Below, one piece after another: positions 1-7,222 of a stretch of 64,000 nt of DNA. The translations under genes were made by a program, and so were the position numbers. Every line of letters starts with the position of its first letter. The first letter of the stretch is position 1. The notes beneath the pieces were generated by a model. It did no database searches. It had not been told where the DNA came from and worked only from the letters and a program-made list of their open reading frames with translations. Origin of the DNA: Planobacterium oryzisoli (GTDB lineage: Bacteria; Bacteroidota; Bacteroidia; Flavobacteriales; Weeksellaceae); contig NZ_JADKYY010000003.1 of the NCBI RefSeq assembly GCF_015354315.1, positions 62,001 to 126,000 on the forward strand, given 5' to 3'.

Positions 1-287
1 GTACCTCTCATTTCTCCCGCAGCATTTAAAAGAACGCATGCGTTATCGTCAAATTTAATGTAAGATCCATCCTTTCTTCTCACGGCTTTCTTTGTACGTA
101 CAACAACCGCTTTAGAAACTTGACCTTTCTTAGCATTACCTTGTGGTGTAGAATCCTTGATAGTCACTACGATCTTATCACCAACTGAAGCATATCTTCT
201 TCTGGTACCACCCAGAACTCTGATCACCAATACTTCTTTTGCACCGGTATTATCAGCTACTTTTAATCTTGATTCTGTTTGTAACAT
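1..287 (-). CDS. rplN: 50S ribosomal protein L14 (C-terminus cut by window edge)
   Basis: L14 binds 23S rRNA at the subunit interface. The minus-strand reading starts [13 protein letters not shown], continues through the family-typical [15 protein letters not shown] stretch, and runs off the left edge of the window, so only about 95 residues are visible. The ATG at 285-287 overlaps the last base of the rpsQ TAA stop (TAATG), which implies translational coupling. The gene follows rpsQ as in the usual S10-spc gene order. The assignment is secure; only the C-terminus is missing. Confidence 0.97.
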   Translation of the reverse strand, partial: MLQTESRLKVADNTGAKEVLVIRVLGGTRRRYASVGDKIVVTIKDSTPQGNAKKGQVSKAVVVRTKKAVRRKDGSYIKFDDNACVLLNAAGEMRG

Positions 288-541
288 TACTTAGCTTTTT
301 CAATGATTCGTACTAATCTCCATCTCTTGCTCTTGCTTAGAGGTCTTGTTTCAGTAATTAATACTGTATCTCCCTCATTGCACTCGTTATTCTCATCGTG
401 TGCGGTGTATTTTTTCGTCTTTAATACGAACTTACCGTACATTGGATGTTTCATTCTCAGGGTCTCACTAACAACAATAGTTTTTTCCATTTTGTTGCTG
501 GAAACAACGCCGATTCGTTCTTTTCTTAAATTTCTTTCCAT
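287..541 (-). CDS. rpsQ: 30S ribosomal protein S17
   Basis: Primary 16S rRNA-binding protein of the small subunit, 84 residues, normal for the family. It starts [21 protein letters not shown], and the KMEKTIVV and HPMYGKF segments are typical of the S17 OB fold. It lies between rpmC and rplN on the minus strand. Its stop codon shares one base with the rplN start, so the pair is probably translationally coupled. Confidence 0.98.
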   Translation of the reverse strand: MERNLRKERIGVVSSNKMEKTIVVSETLRMKHPMYGKFVLKTKKYTAHDENNECNEGDTVLITETRPLSKSKRWRLVRIIEKAK

Positions 542-553
542 TTCTAAATGAAA

Positions 554-739
554 TTATTGTTTGTTAGTTAACTCAGTATGTACTCTAGCGATCGTCTTTC
601 TCAAATCTCTGATCTGAATAGGGTTCTCTACAGGGCTGATTTTGTGAGCTAATTTTAATTTTGTGTATTCAGCTTTCAATTCAGCAAGTTTGATTTGTAG
701 GTCACCTGCGCTTAAATTTTTGATGTCAGCTTTTTTCAT
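554..739 (-). CDS. rpmC: 50S ribosomal protein L29
   Basis: Small two-helix protein near the exit tunnel of the large subunit. I chose the ATG at 737-739 (MKKADIKNLSAGDL, 61 residues), which matches the usual L29 length. The open frame continues 13 codons further up and into the end of rplP, but that extension is not family-like. The IRDLRKTIARVHTEL segment is the conserved C-terminal helix. It sits between rplP and rpsQ in the S10 operon, 10 bases after the rplP stop. Confidence 0.96.
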   Translation of the reverse strand: MKKADIKNLSAGDLQIKLAELKAEYTKLKLAHKISPVENPIQIRDLRKTIARVHTELTNKQ

Positions 740-749
740 TTTCAAAGAT

Positions 750-1175
750 TTATTGAGGTTTAACGAAATCGTTTGCAACTACAAATTTGGTCACTACCGG
801 TAATTTTTGTGCTGCAAGTCTAAGTGCTTCCTTAGCTACTTCGTAAGGAACACCACCAACTTCGAACATAATTTTACCTGGCTTTACTACAGCTACCCAA
901 TACTCCACGGCACCTTTACCCTTACCCATACGAACCTCTGCAGGTTTTTTAGTAATTGGCTTGTCCGGGAAGATTTTGATCCATAGCTGACCTTCTCTTT
1001 TCATATATCTCGTTGCCGCAATACGTGCAGCCTCGATTTGTCTTGCAGTGATCCAAGCGCCGTCTATTGCCTTGATTCCGAAAGTTCCATACGCAAGCTG
1101 TGAGCCTCTCTGCGCATTTCCTTTCATCTTCATCTTATGAACACGACGGAATTTGGTTCTTCTTGGTTGTAACAT
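750..1175 (-). CDS. rplP: 50S ribosomal protein L16
   Basis: L16 contacts the A-site tRNA region of 23S rRNA. It has 141 residues and begins [19 protein letters not shown], with the conserved GTFGIKA and RMGKGKG segments. It belongs to the minus-strand S10 operon, but the spacer on its upstream side toward rpsC is 96 bases. That is the longest gap in this operon, and it contains a tandem heptamer and an inverted repeat, reported separately. Identity is secure. Confidence 0.98.
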   Translation of the reverse strand: MLQPRRTKFRRVHKMKMKGNAQRGSQLAYGTFGIKAIDGAWITARQIEAARIAATRYMKREGQLWIKIFPDKPITKKPAEVRMGKGKGAVEYWVAVVKPGKIMFEVGGVPYEVAKEALRLAAQKLPVVTKFVVANDFVKPQ

Positions 1176-1182
1176 AATTTCT

Positions 1183-1272
1183 AAATTTTAGATTTTAGAT
1201 TTTAGATTTTAGATTTTTATATTTTAAAAGAGTAACGGTAATTTAAAATGCAAAACTTCTAATCTAAAATTT
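1183..1272. repeat. Heptamer tandem repeat with flanking inverted repeat in the rplP-rpsC spacer
   Basis: Four perfect tandem copies of TTTTAGA lie at 1186-1213. The 12-mer AAATTTTAGATT at 1183-1194 is the exact reverse complement of 1261-1272, so transcripts could fold the whole spacer into a stem with a 66-base loop. All the other gaps in this operon are 0-31 bases. This could be replication slippage in a permissive spacer or a transcript-processing or attenuation element; the sequence alone does not decide. Confidence 0.85.
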
Positions 1273-2012
1273 TAATTATTATTGTTTCTTCTTGGTCTTC
1301 TGTCACGATCGCCTCCTCTGTCGTTTCTGTCTCCTCTTGGAGCAGATTTCTTCTGTTGTTGGCCTACAAGTGGAGTAAGATCTCTCTTACCGTACACCTC
1401 TCCTTTCATGATCCACACTTTCACACCAAGTCTTCCGTACGTAGTATGTGCTTCTGACCAGTGGTAGTCAATATCAGCACGGAACGTAGATAATGGAATT
1501 CTTCCGTCTTTGAAAGACTCACTTCTCGCCATTTCCGCACCGTTAAGACGTCCAGAGATCATAACTTTGATTCCTTCTGCACCCATTCTCATGGAGCTTG
1601 CAATTGCCATCTTTACAGCTCTTCTGTACGAAATTCTGTTTTCGATTTGCTTTGCAATGCTGTCTGCAACAAGTACTGCATCCAGTTCAGGTCTTTTAAT
1701 TTCAAAGATATTAATCTGAACTTCTTTACCAGTAAGCTTCTTAAGCTCTTCTTTTAGCTTATCTACTTCCTGTCCGCCTTTACCGATGATTAGACCTGGT
1801 CTGGCAGTTGTAATAGTTACAGTTACTAGCTTAAGTGTTCTGTCGATGTATATTCTAGATACACCACCTTTAGATAATCTTGCTTCAAGGTATCTTCTGA
1901 TTTTGTGGTCCTCAGCGATTCTATCACCGTAGTTTTTACCACCAAACCAGTTAGAATCCCATCCTCTGATGATACCTAATCTGTTACCAATTGGATTTGT
2001 CTTCTGTCCCAT
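1272..2012 (-). CDS. rpsC: 30S ribosomal protein S3
   Basis: S3 lies at the mRNA entry of the small subunit and has helicase activity with S4 and S5. The 246-residue product starts [20 protein letters not shown] and has the KH-domain motif GLIIGKGG near residue 75 and the RMGAEGIKV region in the C-terminal domain. The tail is an Arg/Gly/Asp/Asn-rich low-complexity stretch ending in Asn residues, a common lineage-specific extension. It is 8 bases downstream of rplV. Confidence 0.98.
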   Translation of the reverse strand: MGQKTNPIGNRLGIIRGWDSNWFGGKNYGDRIAEDHKIRRYLEARLSKGGVSRIYIDRTLKLVTVTITTARPGLIIGKGGQEVDKLKEELKKLTGKEVQINIFEIKRPELDAVLVADSIAKQIENRISYRRAVKMAIASSMRMGAEGIKVMISGRLNGAEMARSESFKDGRIPLSTFRADIDYHWSEAHTTYGRLGVKVWIMKGEVYGKRDLTPLVGQQQKKSAPRGDRNDRGGDRDRRPRRNNNN

Positions 2013-2020
2013 ACCTTGAA

Positions 2021-2419
2021 TTAATTTTCTTTATTGCCTAAGATTAAAGTAACGTGGTTCGATCTTTTTCTGATTCTGTACCCTCTACCTTGTGGTGCTG
2101 GTCTTAGTCTCTTAAGTTGTCTTGCACTGTCTACAAAGATTTCCTTTACGATAAGGTTTGCCTCTTCTATATCAGCTCCTTCGTTTTTAGTCTGCCAGTT
2201 AGCAATTGCAGAAAGAAGTAATTTCTCCAATTTATTTGAAGCCTCCTTTTTGGAGTATTTCAAAATGTACAATGCTTTATCTACTTTTTCTCCGCGGATG
2301 ATATCAGCAACTAATCTCATTTTTCTAGGAGAAGAAGGGCAGTCATTAAGACGGGCTTTAATCACGTCTTTGTTCGCTTCTTTTCTAGCGATTGCGCTAT
2401 CTTGTTTTCTTGATCCCAT
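2021..2419 (-). CDS. rplV: 50S ribosomal protein L22
   Basis: L22 lines the exit tunnel with a beta-hairpin, the site of macrolide-resistance changes. The 132-residue product begins [18 protein letters not shown]. It contains the conserved [14 protein letters not shown] motif and ends in the hairpin region [19 protein letters not shown]. It lies 5 bases after rpsS in the minus-strand S10 operon. The N-terminal extension of about 15 residues before the conserved core is slightly longer than in E. coli. Confidence 0.97.
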   Translation of the reverse strand: MGSRKQDSAIARKEANKDVIKARLNDCPSSPRKMRLVADIIRGEKVDKALYILKYSKKEASNKLEKLLLSAIANWQTKNEGADIEEANLIVKEIFVDSARQLKRLRPAPQGRGYRIRKRSNHVTLILGNKEN

Positions 2420-2424
2420 AATGA

Positions 2425-2703
2425 TTATCTGCTTCCTTTATTTTTATTACCACCGTGACCTCTAAAAGATCTAGTCGGAGAAAATTCGCCTAACTTGTGA
2501 CCCACCATGTTTTCAGTTACATATACAGGAATAAAAGATTTTCCGTTATGTACTGCAATAGTTTGTCCTACAAAGTCCGGAGAGATCATAGATGCTCTGG
2601 ACCAAGTTTTAATAACAGTCTTTTTACCAGACTCTACATTTGCCTGAACCTTCTTATCTAAAGTATGATGAATGAATGGTCCTTTTTTAAGTGATCTTGC
2701 CAT
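2425..2703 (-). CDS. rpsS: 30S ribosomal protein S19
   Basis: Head protein of the 30S subunit that contacts S13 and the A-site finger. The 92-residue product [15 protein letters not shown] carries the invariant KKGPF start, TWSRASMI and the [17 protein letters not shown]-terminal motif. The gap to rplB is two bases. Identity is secure. Confidence 0.98.
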   Translation of the reverse strand: MARSLKKGPFIHHTLDKKVQANVESGKKTVIKTWSRASMISPDFVGQTIAVHNGKSFIPVYVTENMVGHKLGEFSPTRSFRGHGGNKNKGSR

Positions 2704-2705
2704 AA

Positions 2706-3527
2706 TTATTTTCTTTTAGATACGATGTAACGGTTAGACCCTTTGTTTTTCTTTCTGGTTTTGTATCCTTTAGCAGGCATACCGTTTCTTGATCTTGGAT
2801 GACCTCCTGATGAACGACCTTCACCACCACCCATTGGGTGATCAACTGGGTTCATCACTACCGGTCTAGTTCTAGGTCTTCTACCTAACCATCTGCTACG
2901 ACCCGCTTTTCCGGATACTGTTAGCTGGTGGTCAGAATTGGAAACCGAACCAATCATAGCGATACACTCAGTTAGAATCATTCTGGATTCCCCTGAAGGC
3001 AGCTTAACAATTGCGTATTTTCCGTCTCTGGAAGTAAGCTGGGCAGAAGATCCAGCAGATCTTGCCAAAATTGCGCCTTGTCCAGGTCTCATTTCGATAC
3101 ATGAAATCACAGTTCCCAAAGGAATGTTTTTCAGTTTCATCGCGTTACCTACTTCTGGTTCTGCAGAATCAGCAGAAATCACTTTTTGATCTACTTTAAT
3201 GCCGTTTGGAGCAATGATGTATCTTTTCTCACCATCTGCATATTCCAAAAGTGCGATAAAAGCAGTTCTGTTTGGATCATACTCTACAGTCTTCACCGTA
3301 GCTTCAACATCAAACTTGTTTCTCTTGAAGTCGATAATTCTGTATTTCTTTTTGTGTCCACCTCCGGTGTAACGCATGGTCATTTTACCAGTCTGGTTAC
3401 GTCCACCTGACTTTTTAATACCAACTGTAAGGGATTTCTCCGGCTTGTTGGTAGTAATTTCCTCAAAGTTGTTCACAACTCTGAATCTCTGTCCCGGGGT
3501 GATAGGTTTTAATTTTCTAACAGACAT
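2706..3527 (-). CDS. rplB: 50S ribosomal protein L2
   Basis: Core protein of the large subunit, needed for subunit association and peptidyl transferase assembly. The 273-residue product starts [15 protein letters not shown] and carries [15 protein letters not shown] and the C-terminal [20 protein letters not shown] region with the conserved histidine of L2. It is encoded between rplW and rpsS, in normal S10 operon order. Confidence 0.98.
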   Translation of the reverse strand: MSVRKLKPITPGQRFRVVNNFEEITTNKPEKSLTVGIKKSGGRNQTGKMTMRYTGGGHKKKYRIIDFKRNKFDVEATVKTVEYDPNRTAFIALLEYADGEKRYIIAPNGIKVDQKVISADSAEPEVGNAMKLKNIPLGTVISCIEMRPGQGAILARSAGSSAQLTSRDGKYAIVKLPSGESRMILTECIAMIGSVSNSDHQLTVSGKAGRSRWLGRRPRTRPVVMNPVDHPMGGGEGRSSGGHPRSRNGMPAKGYKTRKKNKGSNRYIVSKRK

Positions 3528-3558
3528 TACTATTATTTATAATTATTTAAAAATATTC

Positions 3559-3846
3559 TTACACTGAGAAAATGTCGATAACCTCGCCATCAGCAAGAGT
3601 AACAACTGCTTTCTTTAGTTTGTTGGTTTTTCCAACTTGAAGTCCTTTTTTAGTGTATTTAGCAGAAACTTTAGGAGCATAAATCATGGTTCTAACGTCC
3701 GCTACTTTCACACCATACGCTGCCTCTACCGCATTTTTGATCTGAATCTTATTCGCTTTTGGATCTACCAAGAAAGAATAAGCACCTCTAAGATCTGTAA
3801 GATAGTTGGCTTTCTCTGAAATGACCGGTTTTATAATAACTGACAT
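3559..3846 (-). CDS. rplW: 50S ribosomal protein L23
   Basis: Exit-tunnel rim protein that docks trigger factor and SRP. The 95-residue product MSVIIKPVISEKANYL has the family-typical KPVISEK start and the AYGVKVADVRTM segment. It sits three bases downstream of rplD and 31 bases upstream of rplB on the minus strand. Confidence 0.97.
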   Translation of the reverse strand: MSVIIKPVISEKANYLTDLRGAYSFLVDPKANKIQIKNAVEAAYGVKVADVRTMIYAPKVSAKYTKKGLQVGKTNKLKKAVVTLADGEVIDIFSV

Positions 3847-3849
3847 GAT

Positions 3850-4479
3850 TTATTTCTTTAAATTTTCCTGGAATTTTTCAACGGCACCTTCAAAGAAAAT
3901 GATCTCACCTGCATTCACAAGATCGTATGAGCTGATCTCGTTGTACTTAAGAACTCTAGTCTTAGGTAAGTTTCTTGAAGATAAATACACATTTTTGTTA
4001 GCTTCCGGAAGGATGAACAACGCTTTTTTACCGTTTAGTTCCAATGCGTTTAATACGCTGATGAAATCTTTGGTCTTAGGAGCGTTTAGGCTCAAGTCTT
4101 CCAATACTTTAATACTGTTGTCTTTCAGCTTTTGAGAAAGTACGGATTTCTTAGCAAGTCTCTTAAGAGCTTTGTTAAGTTTGAATCGGTAGTCTCTTGG
4201 TTTTGGACCAAATACTCTACCCCCTCCTTTGAAAGTTGGAGACTTGATATCCCCGTAACGGGCAGATCCAGATCCTTTTTGCTTCTTAAGCTTTCTGGTT
4301 GAAGCAGTAATCTCGCTTCTCTCTTTAGCTTTATGCGTTCCCTGTCTTTGTGCAGCCAGGTACTGTTTTACTTCTAGGTAAACCGCATGCTGGTTAGGCT
4401 CAATTCCAAAAACGGAATCATCAAGCGTCACTTTTCTTCCGGTTTCCTTACCTGAATTATTTAATACTACTAGCTCCAT
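3850..4479 (-). CDS. rplD: 50S ribosomal protein L4
   Basis: Exit-tunnel protein; in gammaproteobacteria L4 also represses its own operon through the leader. The 209-residue product starts [14 protein letters not shown] and has the conserved loop [20 protein letters not shown] followed by [15 protein letters not shown]. Its ATG lies 10 bases inside the end of rplC (4470-4479), indicating coupled translation. Whether L4 autoregulation exists here cannot be told from the sequence. Confidence 0.98.
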   Translation of the reverse strand: MELVVLNNSGKETGRKVTLDDSVFGIEPNQHAVYLEVKQYLAAQRQGTHKAKERSEITASTRKLKKQKGSGSARYGDIKSPTFKGGGRVFGPKPRDYRFKLNKALKRLAKKSVLSQKLKDNSIKVLEDLSLNAPKTKDFISVLNALELNGKKALFILPEANKNVYLSSRNLPKTRVLKYNEISSYDLVNAGEIIFFEGAVEKFQENLKK

Positions 4480-5093
4480 CTTCTTACAATTACATATGAA
4501 TTTTTAGCTCCCGGAACAGCACCTTTTACTACTAAAAGATTTTGCTCTTCATCTACTCGTAACACTTGAAGGTTTTGAACAGTCACCTGCTTACCTCCCA
4601 TTCTTCCGGCCATTCTCATACCTTTGAATACTCTTGATGGATCAGAACCAGCACCAATGGAACCTGGAGCTCTTAAACGGTTATGCTGACCGTGGGTGGC
4701 CTGCATTACCCCACCAAAATTGTGTCTTTTCACAACACCCTGAAAACCTTTACCTTTAGAAGTACCGGTAACATCCACGTACTCACCCTCATTGAAAAGG
4801 TTCACTTTAACCTCATCACCAACCGAAAGGTTTTCAAATCCATGTTTGAATTCAACCAATTTCGCCTTTGGTGCAGAACCAGCCTTTTTAAAATGGCCAG
4901 CTAACGCTTTTCCAACGTTCTTCTCACTCTTGTCATCGAAACCTAGCTGCACGGCTACATAACCGTCAGCATCTTCAGTTCTGACCTGTAAAACCGGACA
5001 TGGCCCCGCTAGTATAACGGTACATGGGATGTTTTTCCCATTCTCGTCAAATAGCGATGTCATTCCGATCTTTTTTCCAATAATACCTGACAT
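4470..5093 (-). CDS. rplC: 50S ribosomal protein L3
   Basis: Assembly-initiator protein near the peptidyl transferase centre. The 207-residue product [19 protein letters not shown] carries the [15 protein letters not shown] and [26 protein letters not shown] motifs; Gln in THGQ-H is the position methylated in many bacteria. It is the first gene of this S10 transcript because rpsJ is about 4.4 kb away at 9540. A matching promoter lies about 100 bases upstream. Confidence 0.98.
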   Translation of the reverse strand: MSGIIGKKIGMTSLFDENGKNIPCTVILAGPCPVLQVRTEDADGYVAVQLGFDDKSEKNVGKALAGHFKKAGSAPKAKLVEFKHGFENLSVGDEVKVNLFNEGEYVDVTGTSKGKGFQGVVKRHNFGGVMQATHGQHNRLRAPGSIGAGSDPSRVFKGMRMAGRMGGKQVTVQNLQVLRVDEEQNLLVVKGAVPGAKNSYVIVRRWS

Positions 5094-5191
5094 TATTCTA
5101 TTATATATCTATTGTTTACACTGTTTGCTCATCGGTTTCGAAGTGATTTCTATATTACAATTAGGCACACGTCTCCCCTAAAATGAGTGTG

Positions 5192-5222
5192 CAAATTTAT
5201 GAAATAATTTGGAACTGACAAA
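5192..5222 (-). promoter_or_regulatory. Predicted promoter of the rplC-led S10 operon
   Basis: Read on the minus strand, TTTG (5222-5219), 19 bases, then TAAATTTG (5199-5192). This is an exact fit to the Bacteroidota sigma-A form TTTG-N19-TANNTTTG. The predicted start is near 5185, leaving a leader of about 90 bases before rplC. A 6-bp inverted repeat, GCACAC (5165-5170) with GTGTGC (5187-5192), overlaps the predicted start. The same element and spacing occur before rpsL, rpsT, a tRNA-Glu and rimP in this window. Confidence 0.8.
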
Positions 5223-5334
5223 CAGAGAGTTAAAAAAACTTTCTGCACAGCAAGGAAAAAGAGCATGTAGTGCGGATGCTTCCTGAGATTGGATGTAATC
5301 GATTGGTTTAGAAGCTAAAGCCCCCGTAGTGCAG

Positions 5335-6522
5335 TTAGGATTTGGATAAGCGCCGGTACCAGATTAAAAAACCTGTTACAGGCAGCAAACAGCCACAAAG
5401 AGATGCTATAAAATACAGAATGATGCTCGGCAGCCCTAAGATCTCACCCGTGTGGAGTGGTTTGACTAGTGCCGTAAATTGCCGGTCCAACGAAAGCTCG
5501 GTAAAGCGCTGACTTTCTTTCAGGACGCCTTCCTTATCATACGATAGGGTGCTTGGAAGGAGTGCTCCTAAGTACTGTGAGCGCTCCAGCTTGGTGACAT
5601 TATACCGCGGATCCTCAGCCGTAGGAAGCGTCAGAGTAAGGGCTCCACGGGAAGGAAACAGCTGATGTGTCTTTTGCGTTAGGCTGTCCAGATTAACTTC
5701 CTGCAGTGCCTTAGGAGTGGAAAGCTCCTTCTGCCTTGCCAGCATATCGTCCATGAGTGCATCAAAAGCATCACTGTTATCCGTAACTGCAATCTGGGAA
5801 AGCGGCGTGCCACCCAGCGATACAATTAGGGTGTTTTTTACCCAGGGATAGGTGACGTACAGACCGGTCACAGAAATAAAAAAAAGTAAAAGCATACTGT
5901 AAAATCCTACTACCTTATGCAGATCGTAATTTAGCCTGGCAAACTTGGCGTTCCATTTTACAGTAAGGCCTTGTTTTAAGTACTTTATTTTTTTTGGAAC
6001 CCAAAGGACAAGCCCTGACAACATTAAAAACAGAAACATAAGTACGCCCACCCCGATAATGTGCTTCCCCACGTCACCCATTAGGAATGTCCGGTGAAAA
6101 TCCAGCACCACATCAAAAAAACGGTTTAATGACACATCCGAACTGCCCAGTTCTGCTTTTAAATAAGGATTGAAATGCACCGACTCCACAGCACCCTGGG
6201 CATTCTCGTATCCGATCAGCCAGGAACGGGAGCTAGACTCAGGGATGTGCACCGACAGGAGTTTTTTGTCCTGCTGGGACAAATGAGCTTGTAGCTGGCT
6301 GAGCGAAAGGGGCGCCGCCGATTCATCTACAAAAACCTTTTCGTAATTGTAGAGTTCAATAATCTGGGTCTTAAACGCATAGACCGCTCCGGACAAACTG
6401 GTTAGAAATACCACTACTGAGCACAAAAGACCTACCCAGAGATGGAGCAGCCACAGTATATACCGCAATGGTGTCTCGCTTGAGCGCTTGACGCGGAACA
6501 AACTTTTTGTAAACTTTCTCAT
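5335..6522 (-). CDS. PepSY-domain inner-membrane protein, possible siderophore/ferric reductase
   Basis: The 395-residue product has four likely membrane segments at about residues 25-48, 152-172, 202-226 and 362-385, with a large periplasmic region between the first two and another before the last. Conserved histidines stand in WLLHLWVG, DFHRTFLMG, DLHKVVGFY and KPLHTGE. This is the PepSY_TM architecture; the P. aeruginosa member FoxB reduces siderophore iron through heme. Its place as last gene after a siderophore receptor and a lipoprotein supports a role in releasing iron after uptake. Heme binding is inferred from the family. The 52-base gap from the lipoprotein gene fits one operon. Confidence 0.85.
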   Translation of the reverse strand: MRKFTKSLFRVKRSSETPLRYILWLLHLWVGLLCSVVVFLTSLSGAVYAFKTQIIELYNYEKVFVDESAAPLSLSQLQAHLSQQDKKLLSVHIPESSSRSWLIGYENAQGAVESVHFNPYLKAELGSSDVSLNRFFDVVLDFHRTFLMGDVGKHIIGVGVLMFLFLMLSGLVLWVPKKIKYLKQGLTVKWNAKFARLNYDLHKVVGFYSMLLLFFISVTGLYVTYPWVKNTLIVSLGGTPLSQIAVTDNSDAFDALMDDMLARQKELSTPKALQEVNLDSLTQKTHQLFPSRGALTLTLPTAEDPRYNVTKLERSQYLGALLPSTLSYDKEGVLKESQRFTELSLDRQFTALVKPLHTGEILGLPSIILYFIASLCGCLLPVTGFLIWYRRLSKS

Positions 6523-6574
6523 AGCAAAAAGAACAGAAATTGCTTTCTGTTCTCAAAAAGGGTGGGTTTTGTAT

Positions 6575-7192
6575 CTACTTCTCGCTTCTGTTGGAAGGCT
6601 TAACGTCCTTCACCACTGTTAAAAATGCGGCATACTGCTCTGGTGTAAGCGCTTTTTCAATAGCTGCTTTACGCTGCGTATCATACTTAGTCCAGTACTC
6701 TGCAGCCAAGTCATTATTGCCATGGTAGACATCATGCGCTTCGTGGTACGCTTTTTCAAACGCATTATTGGCCGCGTTTACCACTTGCATCTGCGTCTGA
6801 TCCAGACCTGCTTCGTTTTCTATACGGGCAAGAAGCGCGTCATTATACCGTGGACGCTTACGGGTATTTTTCTCTACAAAGCGCTCATAGACTTTCATTT
6901 GTTCTGCATTCAAAAGAGCGGCTATTTCCCCGTCCTGCTTTTTTTGAATTTCTTCCATCTTAGAGAATAGTACTACGCGATCCGGCTTTTCTCCCTGTGT
7001 TTCGCGAAAGGCCTTTCGTTCCTGATCGTACTTGGAAGTGATGGCATCATACTTTGTAGCCGTCTCACCTTGTAGATTAAGTTCCTTCTTTACGAGGGAA
7101 TAGTCCGCAGTCTTTCTTTTTCCCCCTTTATCACTACAGGAAAAAAGAGTGAATAGAAGCGTAGCAGTAAGTAGAAATTTTAGTGTTTTCAT
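6575..7192 (-). CDS. Lipoprotein with CpxP/Spy-like repeats in the iron operon
   Basis: The 205-residue product starts MKTLKFLLTATLLFTLFSCS; the LFSC lipobox predicts cleavage before Cys19. The mature part is almost entirely charged helix. It contains two LTxxQ-like segments, LLNAEQMKVYERF near residue 95 and LTPEQYAAFLTVV near residue 180, reminiscent of periplasmic CpxP/Spy/ZraP proteins but not a clear member. It lies 30 bases after the siderophore receptor and 52 bases before the PepSY protein. A role in periplasmic handling of iron or siderophore is inferred from context only; an assembly or chaperone role is equally possible. Confidence 0.75.
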   Translation of the reverse strand: MKTLKFLLTATLLFTLFSCSDKGGKRKTADYSLVKKELNLQGETATKYDAITSKYDQERKAFRETQGEKPDRVVLFSKMEEIQKKQDGEIAALLNAEQMKVYERFVEKNTRKRPRYNDALLARIENEAGLDQTQMQVVNAANNAFEKAYHEAHDVYHGNNDLAAEYWTKYDTQRKAAIEKALTPEQYAAFLTVVKDVKPSNRSEK

Positions 7193-7222
7193 GTGTCGTT
7201 AGGTATTAATTATGTGTTGTGT

